Position numbers and translations under genes: made by a program
Notes under the pieces: generated by a model
What the model was told of the DNA's origin: nothing
What the model saw: the letters and a program-made list of their open reading frames with translations, nothing else
Database searches by the model: none
Part shown: positions 11,232-23,741 of the stretch, in pieces
How the letters are laid out: each line of letters starts with the position of its first letter
Numbering within the stretch: the stretch's first letter is position 1
Assembly: GCA_014529385.2 (NCBI GenBank)
Contig: CM043949.1
Location: forward strand, 145,687,350-145,751,349
Source: Adiantum capillus-veneris
Lineage: Eukaryota; Streptophyta; Polypodiopsida; Polypodiales; Pteridaceae
DNA length: 64,000 nucleotides
Direction of reading: 5' to 3'

Positions 11232-14200
11232 TCATGTACCATCATAAAGCATCTTTTCCAAAGAGAGTGCTTCAGAGTCCTTGACGAGATTTTTATTGTT
11301 TGGCCCCTCAGAATTTTGGCTAGAGTTACACTCATGCTTCATGTAACAATACTTACATGAGACAGTGGCCTTTTGACAGATCTTTGGTAGATCATTTGGT
11401 AGAAGGCGACTCAAAAAGGGCTTCAAGCGATACCCGTTTACTTTCCTGGAGTGCTCTTTACCATTCAAGTCCATAAGCTGATAGTAACTTGAATTGAAAG
11501 CCTTCTTGACGATGTACGGCCCTTGACATCTTGTTTCAAATTTGGCATCAAAACGATTATCGAGTCGATTGTCATACCTTAGCAGAAGATCTCCTTCATT
11601 GATGTCTTTGTCCTTCAGTTTCTTGTCAAGCTTCTCCTTTGTCTGTGTGGCTTTCCTCTTATAGCACTCGTAAGCTACTTCTCTTTTCCACTGAAGCTCA
11701 GCTGAGCTAAGAAGTCGATCCATCCATGCTTCTTGATCATCTTGTGTTGATTTGCCATGAATTCGCATTGTTGGAATGTTTAGCTCAATTGGATGTAAAG
11801 CCTCTTGACCATAGACCAAGTGAAATGGTGCGAACTCCGTGGCTTCCCTATATCTGGTTCGATACGCCCACAAGGCACCATCCAAGAAGTCATCCCATAA
11901 CTTTGTCTTGTTTTTCACCATCCTTATAATGATGTCTGTAATGACACCATTAGCTTTTTCTACCAAACCATTTGATTGGGGATAGTAGGGTGTACTGTGA
12001 CGATGTAGGATGTGAAGTTCTTCACAGACTTCTGTGAGCAATCCCTTTCTAAACCCTGGACCATTATCAGAAACAATCTCCAAAGGTGTACCAAATCTAC
12101 AACAAATGTGAGTGTAGACGAATTTGCTCACTGTCTTCTCATTTACCTTTGCCACACTTGTGCTTCCACCCACCTAGTCATATAGTCTACAGCCACTAGA
12201 ATGTAGAGTTTACCATTTTTTGTCCTAGGCAGAGGACCCATAGCATCAATGCCCCACTTTTCAAAGGGTCCATTTGCAAGCACGATTTGCCTTGGACCAT
12301 AAACCAATCTTCTATTCCCATTTACCTGACAATTGTGACAACTTTTACACCAATGTTGGACATCCACATGCAAACTTAGCCAAACATACCCCGCAAGCAA
12401 AATCTTCTTCACAGTTAATTCTTGGGCAAAATGACCACCACATGCTTCTTCATGCAAACCTTTGAGAATGGCTAGAATTTCCTCAATAGTTGGTACTCTT
12501 CTGCATACTTGATCCCTCCCTCTTTGATAGAGGGAGCCTTCTAGGAAGAGATATGGGCTTGCCTTCTTCATGAGTCTCCTCTTCTGAGCCTTCGTGAAGT
12601 CTTGTGGAAACTCGCCCTCCAAAATGTAGCTAATAATGGGAGTCAATGACTCCAATCCCTGGTATCTCGGTTGCTTGACAGTTGCTGCCACCATGATGAC
12701 CTGCACTTCTTTCTCAACACATGTAACTACTTGCTGTGCAAGTAAATCAGCATCTTCATTCTGTTTCCTAAGAATATGATATAGTTGCACTTCTTCAAAT
12801 TGATTAAACAATCTACGAATGGCATGAACTTTTGTCCGTAAGCTTTCATTCTTGCATGCCCAAATGCCTAAAATCTGTTTAACAATGAGAAGTGCATCTC
12901 CCTTTACCATGAGGCGTTGTATCCCTTGGCCAATGCACATCTTCAAACCATGAATTAGTGTGTCGTATTCTGCTTCATTTTTGCTAGCTGAACTTGGTAG
13001 ATTGAACTTCTCTTTCATGACCACCTCTCCACTTGGGTTGAGCAACACTAGCCCACCCCCTGCTTTTCCTGTGGCTTGACGAAAAGCTCCATCAAAGAAC
13101 AATGTAAAAGCATTAGGAATACTTTTTGGTGGTGGTAATGGTAGGGTCTTTACTTCAGGCACCTTAATCTCCTTTTCATGCACCCTATAAGTGAGAATCC
13201 CTGCCAATTGTGCACGCACACTATCTTCTACCTTGAAAGAGGATTGAAACTCTTGCAACTCCATAATCCACTTTGAGATCCTAGTACTAAGATTCATTTG
13301 AGATGACACCCAAGGGAACAAATTCTCTGCAGTGAGAATTACAAAAGGTTTTGGTAGCAGGTAGGATCTAAACTTTCTCACCGCAAACATGAGAGAAAGC
13401 ATCATGAGTTCTGCTTCTGTGTAGTCTCTCTCCAAAGCATTCATGACCCTACTAGCAAAGTAGATGGGTCGCATCCTTGTACTGTGGGGATCTTGTTGTA
13501 GCAACACAGCACCAATTGTTTCCCTTCCAACACTAGAGCTAACAAAGAATGTGTACTCCCAACAAGGAGGCATGAGTGTTGGTAGCTCTGACAAAATGAC
13601 TTTAATGTTACAAAAATACTCTTCAAGCTCATCAGACCATGAAAATTCTACTTGTTGTGTCAACTTTTGCAAAGGATGAAGCAACTCCGAAGCTAAGTGA
13701 ATAAAGCGTGACATATACTTCACTTTTTGAATGAATGATATGACCTCTTTGAGATTCTTGGGTGAGGGGAGCTCAATAAGAGCCTTTGCCTTTGAAGGAT
13801 CCACCTCAATGCCTTTATAGGAAACCTTGTGACCAAGCAAGATCACTTCATCCTCAGCTATGTGACACTTGTCGGGGTTGAGTTGACCTCCCATGTCATA
13901 GAGCTTCTTTAAACCTTCTTCTACCCTTTGTAGATGCAATGATTTTGAGCTATAAATGCAAAAATCATCAATAAAAACCCTAATGGACTTTCCAAAGAAT
14001 GCTTGAAACACCATGTTCATGAAGCGTTGGAAAGTTGCAGGAGCATTTGTCAGACCAAATGGCATGACTCTAAAAGCATAACAACCCCAAGGAGTGATAA
14101 AGGTTGTTTTCAATTGATCCTCCAATGCGATACCTATTTGAAAGTAACCCGAGTAGCCATCACACACAGTGTACTTCTCATGACCAGCTACTTCATTTAG

Positions 14201-16450
14201 TATCTCATCTTGAAATGGGAGGGGAAAGTGATCTCTTTTTGTTGCCTCATTGAGGGGACGGTAATCCACACACACCCTCCACTTGCCATTTTTCTTAGGA
14301 GTGACAACAACAAGAGAGACCCACTCTGAATTCTCCACTGGATAAATGAAACCTGCTGCTAGAAGCTTTCTTACCTCCTTGAGTAGAGCCTGCTCCTTAA
14401 TGACTCCTAGCCTTCGTAGCTTTTGAGCCTTAGGTGTGGCCTCTGGCTTCAGCTCAATCTTGTGTTGAACAACATCTACTCCACGCACATCGGTGTAGTC
14501 TTTAGCAAAAAGCCTCGGAAATTTCCTTAGCACACATTTGAACTCCTCTCTTTCATCCTTTGTAAGTGTTGTAGACAACATACCTTCTAACATTCCTTCA
14601 TCTTCCACCTTTTGGTTCTCTTGGGAACCTACCTCTTCCAAACCTCGACAAGAGGTCTCTTGGTTGCTTGGCTTAAACCTTACCCCCATGACTTCGATAG
14701 AAGACTCCTCTTTAGTAATGCTGCTGCTACTTTCTTCTTCTGAAGTGCTATCGGTCCAACCTTCTTCCGTCTCACTTTGAGATGATTCTTCATGGAGCTC
14801 CTCTTGGCGTTGCTCCTTCATGTCAAAGACAACCTTCTTATGATTGTCATTCCTGCAAATTAATTTCCCACTCTCCCAATCCTGCAAAGCTCTCATTTTC
14901 ATTAGCCATGGTCTTCCTAGGATAAATGGATAACCACTTCCCTTGGTCCACATAACATAAAAATCCACTGCCTTCTTAATGCCAAAGGCCTCCACAAAAA
15001 CATTTTTACAAATGCCTACGCACCTAGCCTTGCTATTGTTTGCCATTTTCACTTTGATTTCAGGTGTCTCATGGATGTGCATGCCTAGTCTTTGCATGAG
15101 CCCTTCTGTCATGATGCGAATTTGTGCACCCCCATCCACTAGACCTTTCCTAACCAATCTTCCTTTTATGTAACAATCTAGCACAGGTGTAATATCCTCG
15201 TTCATTTCAGCATGTGCAATTTTTACAACAGGAAAACTCTCTTTTACCTTTCTCCTAGTGCTAACTGCCTTTGTTAAATCCCTCCTAACTTGTGGGCATA
15301 ATGCAAGAAATTGAGGCCATGAGATATCAGGACCCTTACCTCGCATGTCTTCCAACAGGTTGTATGGAGCCATACCATGTCCAAGAGGGAAGTCTTGGAG
15401 ATTGATACGACGTCCAGTCCTCTTAGCTTCCTTGGTCTCCTTTGCCTTCTTGCCTTGTCCATGGTCACTCTGTGATGGGACACCCTCTTTCTCTTTACCT
15501 TTTCCTCGGCCACGCTTAATGCCATTGGCTTCCATGTCAACCTCATTTGAATTTGTCACCTCTACCACATGCACATTTGGATCTGGCAAAGGTGGAACTC
15601 CTTCTACCCCTTGTGGAGGTGGTCTTCGTCCATTTGGCCTTTGTAGAAGCCTTGGTTGTTGACCAGCTCCTTCTCCTGCATTCATCACTGGGTAATTCAA
15701 GTTAGGTCTCCCTGGCTCTCCACGGGGCCAAGGACAATTATACATCCCATGTCCAGACTCTCCACAATTCCAACATTGCAAGACTCTCCTAGTTCGTGGC
15801 TCTCTCTCTTCTGACTTCTTTGCTTGTCCCTTTGGACCTACAGCTTGTGCAAGGTGAATTGACAGGCTGCTTAAGGATTCATTTAACTTCTCAATCACTT
15901 CAGCCGTTACCTCAGGAAGCTCCCTAGATGTTGATGCTTGTGACTTACCTTTGGGTCTAAGACCTTCTATTGGAACCTCTCCCCTTAAGCACTTGAGTTT
16001 CCTATATTTCTCAGCAGCCTTAGTTTCAGCTGCATCAAAGGTAGCAGGTGCACCCGCCTCAACTTTTACCTTACGGTCAGGAAAGAGTCCGGCTATGAAC
16101 CTCTCCTTCTTTAGACATTCTGCACCATCACCAGGGTTAGCAACATTTCGTATCCATAGAGCCCAAAGACGTAGAAACTCTTGCTTGTACAAGTAGTAGT
16201 CATCTAAGTCTTTTTGCTTATGAGAAACAATGTCTTGCCATAATTTTTGAGTGTTTTGGGGATCAAAGAAGTATTTCTTGAAACGATTCAAAACTTCTGT
16301 GTAATTCCCCTTAACTTCCTCAGGCAAAGAGTCAAACCAAGTGCTAGCATCTTTCCTAAGGACCACCTCAAACATTTCTACACGTTCTTGATCAGTTATT
16401 ATCCTCTTGATACGGCAAGACATCTTGAAGGCCAGGGGAGTCCTCTCCAC
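11232..16450 (-). pseudogene. Tat-lineage gag-pol polyprotein with dual RNase H
   Basis: A 1,435-residue frame (16,450-12,143) has gag (WFDSLPEEVKGNY) and a CCHC knuckle CWNCGESGHGMYNC at 226-239. Protease has GLVDGGAQ at 437-443 (DGG instead of the usual DSG/DTG). Next come RT with MPFGLTNAPATF at 796-807 and FIDD at 826-829, the retroviral-type RNase H (about 960-1060), and a second, archaeal-type RNase H (FFDGAF, NEAEYD, VKGDALL, NEDADLLA; about 1115-1240). Integrase begins with an HHCC region and Asp in WGIDAMG. The frame breaks at about 12,150 and resumes in the overlapping 313-residue frame 12,173-11,232 (VSDNGPGF, NGLVEKANGV, giving the second Asp and the Glu). The second RNase H defines the Tat lineage. 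Only this frameshift separates the copy from an open polyprotein. Confidence 0.92.
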
Positions 16451-16660
16451 CCTGTCGCCCTCTTACAGTATGTGGGATTTATGGCTAGATTGATGACAAC
16501 ACCAGAGACAAGCTATCAAGAACTTAACAAAAAACACCAAGACACTTACGCATCATTGTTTTCCATTACTTCACGTTGGAAGGGAGACAAAGTATCCAAG
16601 CTTAGTCCAAATCCACCCTCCTTGATTCAGCAAATGTTGGGCTTACACTAGTAGGAGAAA
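16451..16660 (-). other. Leader between LTR and gag of the Tat element
   Basis: Untranslated leader, repeated at 9,065-9,274. I could not recognise a standard tRNA primer site (none of the TGGTATCAGAGC or TGGCGCC types), so the LTR edge and the primer remain open. Confidence 0.5.
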
Positions 16661-18596
16661 TGATAGATTTCCTACTCTCAATTGAATGATCACTCTCTCT
16701 CTTACAATGGCATAGAGTTCCCTTGCTAATCTCCTATTACAACACATGCACATGCATAAGACAATGAGCTTCCACTCAAGAGCTCCTTCTAGAGAGGTTG
16801 AGCTTGGCTTCTCAAGCTATAGCATAGTGCTCTTTCTTCTGGCTCCCCCTTTTGTGCTAGCTACACCCTCCTTTTATAGCAATTTTGAAGGCTAGGGTTA
16901 CTCCTCTAACCATGGTTGGGTTAGATTTTCAGCCATTTATCTAATTTCTTTTGCTTGGAATTATCAAGAAGTTGGCGGGGAAAGAGAGAGGAGAGAAATG
17001 GAGGTGATAGGACTTTTCATAGTGGGTTAGTGTTAGTAGAGTTAGTATTAATTTACAAATGGAATTGGATATTTACAATGGGAGTATCCATGTAGGATAC
17101 AAATAAGGAAGAAAAACTCTTAAGAGGTAAGAAAAGGTGGATTTCTTACAAGGTTGATGCTCCAAGTGTCTTGAGTAGGGCCGATTTTGACGCTTGTTGA
17201 CGGTCCACTAGCTTTGACGGTACATTTTTTCTCCACTCTTGACCTTCCTTGAGAGACAAGGTAATTGAAGCTGAGTAATCAACCACCATGATGCTGTCTT
17301 TTAAGAGAAGAGGCTGAATTTTGTGGTTTTTTTGAAAGATATGGGTAACTTGGAGGAGGAAAAATGAGACTAGGTGGTCAATTTTGGAATGGAATTGTGT
17401 GTGGGAGGTATGAGTTCACCATGGTTTCTCTTATTCTTCAAGGTTGAGGAGAAGGTGAGTAGGGTGCAGAGAGGAGTGGTGAGAGAGGTGGGGATGATGA
17501 GTGGAGAAGTGTGTGTGAAAGAGGAAAATGATAAAGTGGAAGAGAGAGTGTGGCTGCATAGCATGGGAAAACTGGGGTCCACTAATAAAATCATAGCTCA
17601 CAGCTCGTAGCTCGAAAAAATATGAAAAAATTTGAGGCAAAAGTTCAGCTCACGAGCTAGAACTTTTGTTTGTATCACCTTTTCAAATTCGGAGAGCAAG
17701 TGAACTTTAAAAATTCAGCAAAACCGACCGTTTTTTTCCACTACACAAGGTCCTTGTGGGGTCCTTCTTTGGATGATTCTTTTGAATACCTCCAAGAGTG
17801 AGCCCTCCATAGTGCATGTATGCATGCCACCTACCCTTGACCTTATTTGGTAGGTCTATAATTGAAGATATTGTTGAGATTATGATATAAGTGAATAGTA
17901 CAACTAAGAAAATCAAATATTGAGGGGTCTAAAAAATATGTACATGTCAAATATAAATAATATAAGTGGAAAAATATAAAGGGGTCAAAAGAAATCTCTC
18001 TCATTATGAGGCTACCATAAAAAGATAAATATTTTTGGTGTTCTAATTTTTTAGAAAAAAAAAAACAAAATAGATGTAGGAAGGGAAAAATCACAATAGT
18101 GAAAAAATATACACATAAATAAAACTAGTTTTTTGGATTTTTGTTGGGGTGGAGTTACACCAAATATAAGAGAATCTTACATGAAAATATTTCTATATGG
18201 AATAAAGAGTATGAAAAATGGTAAGAAAAAATTGTGGTAATGGTGAGGCAATGTACAGAGCATAAATAGCACACACCTAGGTAGAAATATTTAAATAAAT
18301 ACCAAAATAATTATGAAAAAATCTTTTATTTAGGCCCTATATACAAAGAAATATTTACATTCGCATGGGCCATAATATACTTTAATTTTTTATTTCTTTT
18401 TATTTTTTTGGCTCAACTAGCCCAATGACTAGCTAATTGAGGGTTTTTTAAGAAGATATAGGAAAAGTCCCGTGACTCACGCACGCCTATGTACAGTGAA
18501 ATGGTAGGGATAGCCACAGTGTTTGGGTGATTTTGGTAGGGTGAGGTAACTCACTGTGGAAATTACAACGAGCCGAAAAAACGGCTATCATTAGCA
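16661..18596 (-). repeat. Tat element LTR, right copy (shared by two units)
   Basis: About 1,936 bp, nearly identical to 9,275-11,209. On the minus strand it starts TGCTAATGATAGCCG right after the purine tract CCAGGGGGAG (18,597-18,606). TATA box on the minus strand at 16,870-16,878. It is at once the 3' LTR of the partial unit to its right and the 5' LTR of the full unit to its left. Confidence 0.8.
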
Positions 18597-18618
18597 CTCC
18601 CCCTGGATGATGGTATAT

Positions 18619-20760
18619 TCATGTACCATGATAAAGCCTCTTTTCCAAAGAGAGTGCTTCAGAGTCCTTGACGAGATTTTTATTGTTTGGCCCCTCAGAA
18701 TTTTGGCTAGAGTTACACTCATGCTTCATGTAACAATACTTACATGAGACAGTGGCCTTTTGACAGATCTTTGGTAGATCCTTTGGTAGAAGGTGACTCA
18801 AATAGGGCTTCAAGCGATACCCGTTTACTTTCCTGGAGTGCTCTTTACCATTCAAGTCCATAAGCTGATAGTAACTTGAATTGAAATCCTTATTGACTAT
18901 GTATGGCCCTTGCCATCTTGTTTCAAATTTGGCATCAAAATGATTATCGAGTCGATTGTCATACCTTAGCAGAAGATCTCCTTCATTGATGTCTTTGTCC
19001 TTCAGTTTCTTGTCAAGCTTCTCCTTTGTCTGTGTGGCTTTCCTCTTATAACACTCGTAAGCTACTTCTCTTTTCCACTGAAGCTCAGCTAAGCTAAGAA
19101 GTCGATCCATCCATGCTTCTTGATCATCTTGTGTTGATTTGCCATGAAGTCGCATTGTTGGAATGTTTAGCTCAATTGGCTGTAAAGCCTCTTGACCATA
19201 GACCAAGTGAAATGGTGTGAACTCCGTGGCTTCTCTATATGTGGTTCGATACGCCCACAAGGCACCATCCAAGAAGTAATCCCATAACTTTGTCTTGTTT
19301 TTCACCATCCTTCTAATGATGTCTGCAATGACACCATTAGCTTTTTCTACCAAATCATTTGATTGGGGATAGTAGGGTATACTGTGACGATGTAGAATGT
19401 GAAGTTCTTCACAGACTTCTGTGAACAATCCCTTTCTAAACCCTGGACCATTATCAGAAACAATCTCCAAAGGTGTACCAAATCTACAACAAATGTGAGT
19501 GTAGACGAATTTGCTCACTGTCTTCTCATTTACCTTTGCCACACTTGTGCTTCCACCCACCTAGTCATATAGTCTACAGCCACTAGAATGTAGAGTTTAC
19601 CATTTTTTGTCCTAGGCAGAGGACCCATAGCATCAATGCCCCACTTTTCAAAGGGTCCATTTGCAAGCACGATTTGCCTTGGACCATAAACCAATCTTCT
19701 ATTCCCATTTACCTGACAATTGTGACAACTTTTACACCAATGTTGGACATCCACATGCAAACTTGGCCAAACATACCCCGCAAGCAAAATCTTCTTCACA
19801 GTTAATTCTTGGGCAAAATGACCACCACATGCTTCTTCATGCAAACCTTTTAGAATGGCTGGAATTTCCTCAATAGTTGGTACTCTTCTGCATACTTGAT
19901 CCCTCCCTCTTTGATAGAGGGAGCCTTCTAGGAAGAGATATGGGCTTTCCTTCTTCATGAGTCTCCTCTTCTGAGCCTTCGTGAAGTCTTGTGGAAACTC
20001 GCCCTCCAAAATGTAGCTAATAATGGGAGTCAATGACTCCAATCCCTGGTATCTCGGTTGCTTGACAGTTGCTGCCACCATGATGACCTGCACTTCTTTC
20101 TCAACACATGTAACTACTTGCTGTGCAAGTAAATCAGCATCTTCATTCTGTTTCCTAAGAATATGATATAGTTGCACTTCTTCAAATTGATTAAACAATC
20201 TACGAATGGCATGAACTTTTGTCCGTAAGCTTTCATTCTTGCATGCCCAAATGCCTAAAATCTGTTTAACAATGAGAAGTGCATCTCCCTTTACCATGAG
20301 GCGTTATATCCCTTGGCCAATGCACATCTTCAAACCATGAATTAGTGTGTCGTATTCTGCTTCATTTTTGCTAGCTGAACTTGGTAGATTGAACTTCTCT
20401 TTCATGACCACCTCTCCACTTGGGTTGAGAAACACTAGCCCTCCCCCTGATTTTCCTGTGGCTTGATGAAAAGCTCCATCAAAGAACCAGGTAAAAGCAT
20501 TAGGAATAGTTTTTGGTGGTGGTAATGGTAGGGTCTTTACTTCAGGCACCTTAATCTCCTTTTCATGCACCCTATAAGTGAGAATCCCTGCCAATTGTGC
20601 ACGCACACTATCTTCTACCTTGAAAGAGTATTGAAACTCTTGCAACTCCATAATCCACTTTGAGATCCTAGTACTAAGATTCATTTGAGATGACACCCAA
20701 GGGAACAAATTCTCTGCAGTGAGAATTACAAAAGGTTTTGGTAGCAGGTAGGATCTAAAC
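18619..20760 (-). pseudogene. Partial second copy of Tat-lineage pol (RNase H, second RNase H, integrase)
   Basis: Duplicate of 11,232-13,373. Frames 20,708-20,304 and 20,297-19,530 are separated by a nonsense change (GCGTTATATC versus GCGTTGTATC in the other copy), and 19,560-18,619 carries the rest of integrase. The frame break after MTRWVEAQVWQR is exactly the same as in the full copy. The right edge at 20,760 stops inside RNase H and joins chromovirus RT sequence directly. Confidence 0.88.
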
Positions 20761-21157
20761 GGGTAGAAGACATATTTGATAAGCTACAAGCGTCGACCTC
20801 CTTCAGTAAGATTGACCTAAAAAGTGGCTACCATCAAATAAGGATATTTGATCAAGACATTGTAAAGACCACATTTCACACTACGTTTGGTCTTTACGAG
20901 TACATTGTCATGCCTTTTGGCTTGACCAATGCACCAAGCACATTTAAGTGCTTGTTGAAGAAGCTATTCAGGCCTCATTGAACCTTTACTGGAGTGTTCT
21001 TTGATGATATAATCATCTACTCTAACTCATCACACGAACACAAGCAACACCAGGTAATATTTCAAGTTTTATGAGAGAATAAACTTTATATTAATCGAAA
21101 GAAAAGCGAGTTTTTATTACAAGAGATTTAGTATTTAGGTCACCTTATCTCTCAAGA
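20761..21157 (+). pseudogene. Chromovirus reverse transcriptase fragment (inverted)
   Basis: One frame gives RVEDIFDKLQAS, FSKIDLKSGYHQIRI, MPFGLTNAPSTF, GVFFDDIIIYS (the YxDD box as FFDD) and YLGHLISQDGI, with three in-frame stops. It lacks the start of RT (lost at the array junction) and stops after the SQDGI motif. In Ty3 elements about ten residues later the sequence continues with the RWPNPRNL region, which is found at 5,535 on the opposite strand. Confidence 0.85.
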
Positions 21158-21945
21158 TGGAATTTTCTTTCCTCCCTCTTTAAAATTTTTGAGCTTGGAC
21201 AACCTCTTCCACACGGCATAGGATTTCCTATGGCCTCTTCTTTTTGGTGGTTCAAGAGCTGCACCATCACTTTCTTTAGGAGAGGAAGAGTATGAGGAGG
21301 ATGGAGAAGAGGGTGACCTCTTTCTCGCCTTTTTCTTCCCTTGTTCCTCCTTGTCTGCATCATCACTTTCTTTAGGAGAGGAAGATGATAAAGAAGATGG
21401 AGAAGAGGGTGACCTCTTTCTTGCCTTTCTTCTCTTGTTTTCTCTTGTCCCTCATTGAATTATGGTGTAGAGAAGTATGCGATGGTCTTATTTGTTTAGG
21501 GGATGTTGGAGAGCGTTTTGCCCGCCGTCTTCATGGAGCCATCTCCATCGAAGTGCCAGGAGACTCACTTATTTCTCGTTCTTTTAGTGGGGGATCTACC
21601 GTTCAAACTCGAGCTCTCTTTTGGGAAGGAGATGCGTCGTCAAGTAGAAGAGTTTTGAGCTTTTTGTACGGATCCTCTTCTTGTTCTTTCATCAGAGAGA
21701 GGCCTCTTTTGGAAGTCTTACAAGGAGGCTTCCTAGGTACTCTCTCTTCTTGATGGGGATTTTGGAGAATCCCATGAGTACGTAGCTATCGTTGCACTTC
21801 ACCTTGGAGGGATGGATTGCCCATGGCTTGTTGAAGCCTAGTAACAAGGTAATTAACAAGCATAGGGGCATCATTAGTAGCTTGATCATTAGCAAAATAA
21901 AATATATCAACATTGATTTCACTCTCTTTACTATTGTTAGCCATT
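21158..21945 (-). pseudogene. Chromovirus gag N-terminus
   Basis: Starts at ATG 21,945 (MANNSKESEINVDIF), about 400 nt after the primer site, where gag is expected. It continues through LVNYLVTRLQQAMGNPS, a stop at about 21,785, KEQEEDPYKKLKTLL and a basic Ser/Pro section in which a 32-residue unit (KARKRSPSSPSS, then SSSPKESD) occurs twice, then RRGHRKSYAVWKRLSKLKNF. It ends at the junction with plus-strand sequence at 21,157; the rest of gag is at 5,569-6,225 in the other direction. A plus-strand ORF at 21,385-21,753 is its antisense shadow. Confidence 0.75.
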
Positions 21946-22342
21946 CTAACAAATTTTAGGTTTCAAATTTTTAAGTGTACTTTTGCACTTCAATCCCTAG
22001 TTTCTACTCCTCTTAACCCTAGAAAAGCACTCAAGCTCCTGTACTCCTAGCTCGAATATCATTAATTTTAGGGAATAGAAGAGAGGGTCTTTCACCACCA
22101 AAACAACACCAGCTCCTGTCAAGCTTCAAATAGGTTAATAGTGGTTAAGCCGTAGGCAAGCCCCATAGGACTCCACTATTAAGACCATAGATCTCGATGG
22201 TGATGCCCCATTATCTTCATGAAGCACGTGCACTGCAAGGCTGGAAAATCGCTATTCTACTTACTCAATTGCAATTAATAATACCAACCATTTATAGTCA
22301 TCTTGAGGACTTCTCTTCCTGAGCAAGAAAACAAAATCCAAT

Positions 22343-22355
22343 ATCTCTGATACCA
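22343..22355 (-). other. Primer binding site (tRNA-iMet) of the chromovirus
   Basis: On the minus strand reads TGGTATCAGAGAT, which matches the 3' end of plant initiator tRNA-Met at 11-12 of 13 positions. It lies one base after the LTR end (ATGTTACA). 21,946-22,342 is the untranslated leader. Confidence 0.85.
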
Positions 22356-22429
22356 ATGTAACATTTAATGGTCTAGTAACTTGTGTGTAGCAGACAATAA
22401 CACAGACATAGTGAGCATTTCATTAACAA

Positions 22430-23741
22430 TAGGTTGGTAACCTAACAGGACATAAAAGTGTCCTTTCAGGGTTTTGAAAAAAACCTCCAAAACCATAGTA
22501 GATCCACTCATTTTGTAAAATACTTTCATGAGGTTATAGTTCAAGGCCTACTACACATGGAAAAAATAAGAAACTTGTAAAATTTCTCATCTTTTGGTCA
22601 CACCAAGCCTCCAAAGTTGATGGACCAGTACATTTTCATGAAAACAGTCATTTCTTACGTTTTGTTGCATAAAAATAAGATTAGGGATTTTTGTAGGACT
22701 TGAGATAAATTCCCTATTTAACTTCAAAGGGTTGGTGATCAGAACATATGATTGCTTCTCACTCACTATTTTTTGTTTTGCCAAAAGAAATAGGTACAAA
22801 AAAGTTGAATTTTTACCAGTCTGCAAACCTATCATCAAAGTTTCTATAGCCACGCTCAATACAAATAATATATGCATGTTTTCTTAGTTCCCTATTGTCC
22901 TTTAGGTTCATAAGGAGCCATGGATCATGTCAAAAGAATAATACATCTCTTACCAAGGGGAACCTTGGGGACAAATATGAAGTGCTAAATACAACAAACA
23001 TGAAAAAACTGGGTTCAACATTATGAGTTGTGGAATCCCATAGAAACTATTCAATATCTAGCCAAATTTGATCCTCATGACTAGATATGGTTACTACCTA
23101 AAAAATACATGTAGTTGTCACAAGAAACTAACAATATTGAAAAAGCTATACTTGATATAGTAGAATGTTTCGTTTTCTTCTATAATTGAAAAAATCAACC
23201 ATCGTTGTCTACTATGAAAAATAGGGTATTAGGTGCCCTAAAACTTAAGGAATATTAGCTTTATGTTACAATATGCGACATAGAAAATTAAAACTGCATT
23301 TGGATATTATGAAAGCCACCAAAAAAATCATAGAAGAGCTAAAATTGGCTAAAAAACAGGATTTGACAATTTTTGTAATTTGGTCATAACTTACAACTTT
23401 AACATTTATTTCTCCCTAGAAGCATCAGGGCATGTTGAGGACTACTAAAGATAGTTCTCTAGCATTATAGACCTTACAAACATGAATTCTAGAGTGGTAT
23501 AGTTGCAAAAAGTTGAAAAAAGCCAAAAACAGGACCCGTTTTTTCACATAGCTTAGGTTGTGAAATGTTGTGCAACAAGGTTAAAGATGGAATTGATATT
23601 CCCAAAAAATGTCGAGTTTTTTTCAGCTCATGAGAAAAATTTCTAGATAGATAGCACCTCAAAATCCATTTTGAAACTCTTGACATAATTCAAGGAAAAT
23701 GGTCACTTAACAGGACATAAAAGTGTCCCATTACCAACCTA
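22430..23741. mobile_element. Non-autonomous DNA transposon candidate with short terminal inverted repeats
   Basis: Ends are TAGGTTGGTAA on the left and the exact complement TTACCAACCTA on the right. Just inside both ends is AACAGGACATAAAAGTGTCC (22,445 and 23,709), a near-palindrome present in direct orientation. If TA is counted as target, the element has a TA duplication and 9-bp ends. The interior is AT-rich with no transposase. Superfamily not determined. Confidence 0.6.

Larger units (their letters stand above)
9042..20760 (-). mobile_element. Tandem array of a Tat-lineage Ty3/gypsy retrotransposon
   Basis: The sequence repeats with a period of about 7,386 bp: 9,042-11,209 matches 16,428-18,596, and 11,232-13,373 matches 18,619-20,760. 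Read right to left: partial pol (RNase H to integrase), LTR, leader plus full gag-pol, LTR, leader plus the first codons of another gag. Each internal LTR therefore serves two units. Both outer ends are cut inside coding sequence (gag start at 9,042, RNase H at 20,760), so neither is a normal transposon end. The copies are nearly identical. The array lies between the protease and RT fragments of an older, inverted chromovirus. Confidence 0.85.

Noticed and set aside
21385-21753. 122-codon plus-strand ORF
   Set aside because: Antisense to the chromovirus gag N-terminus, which has the better motif and position.
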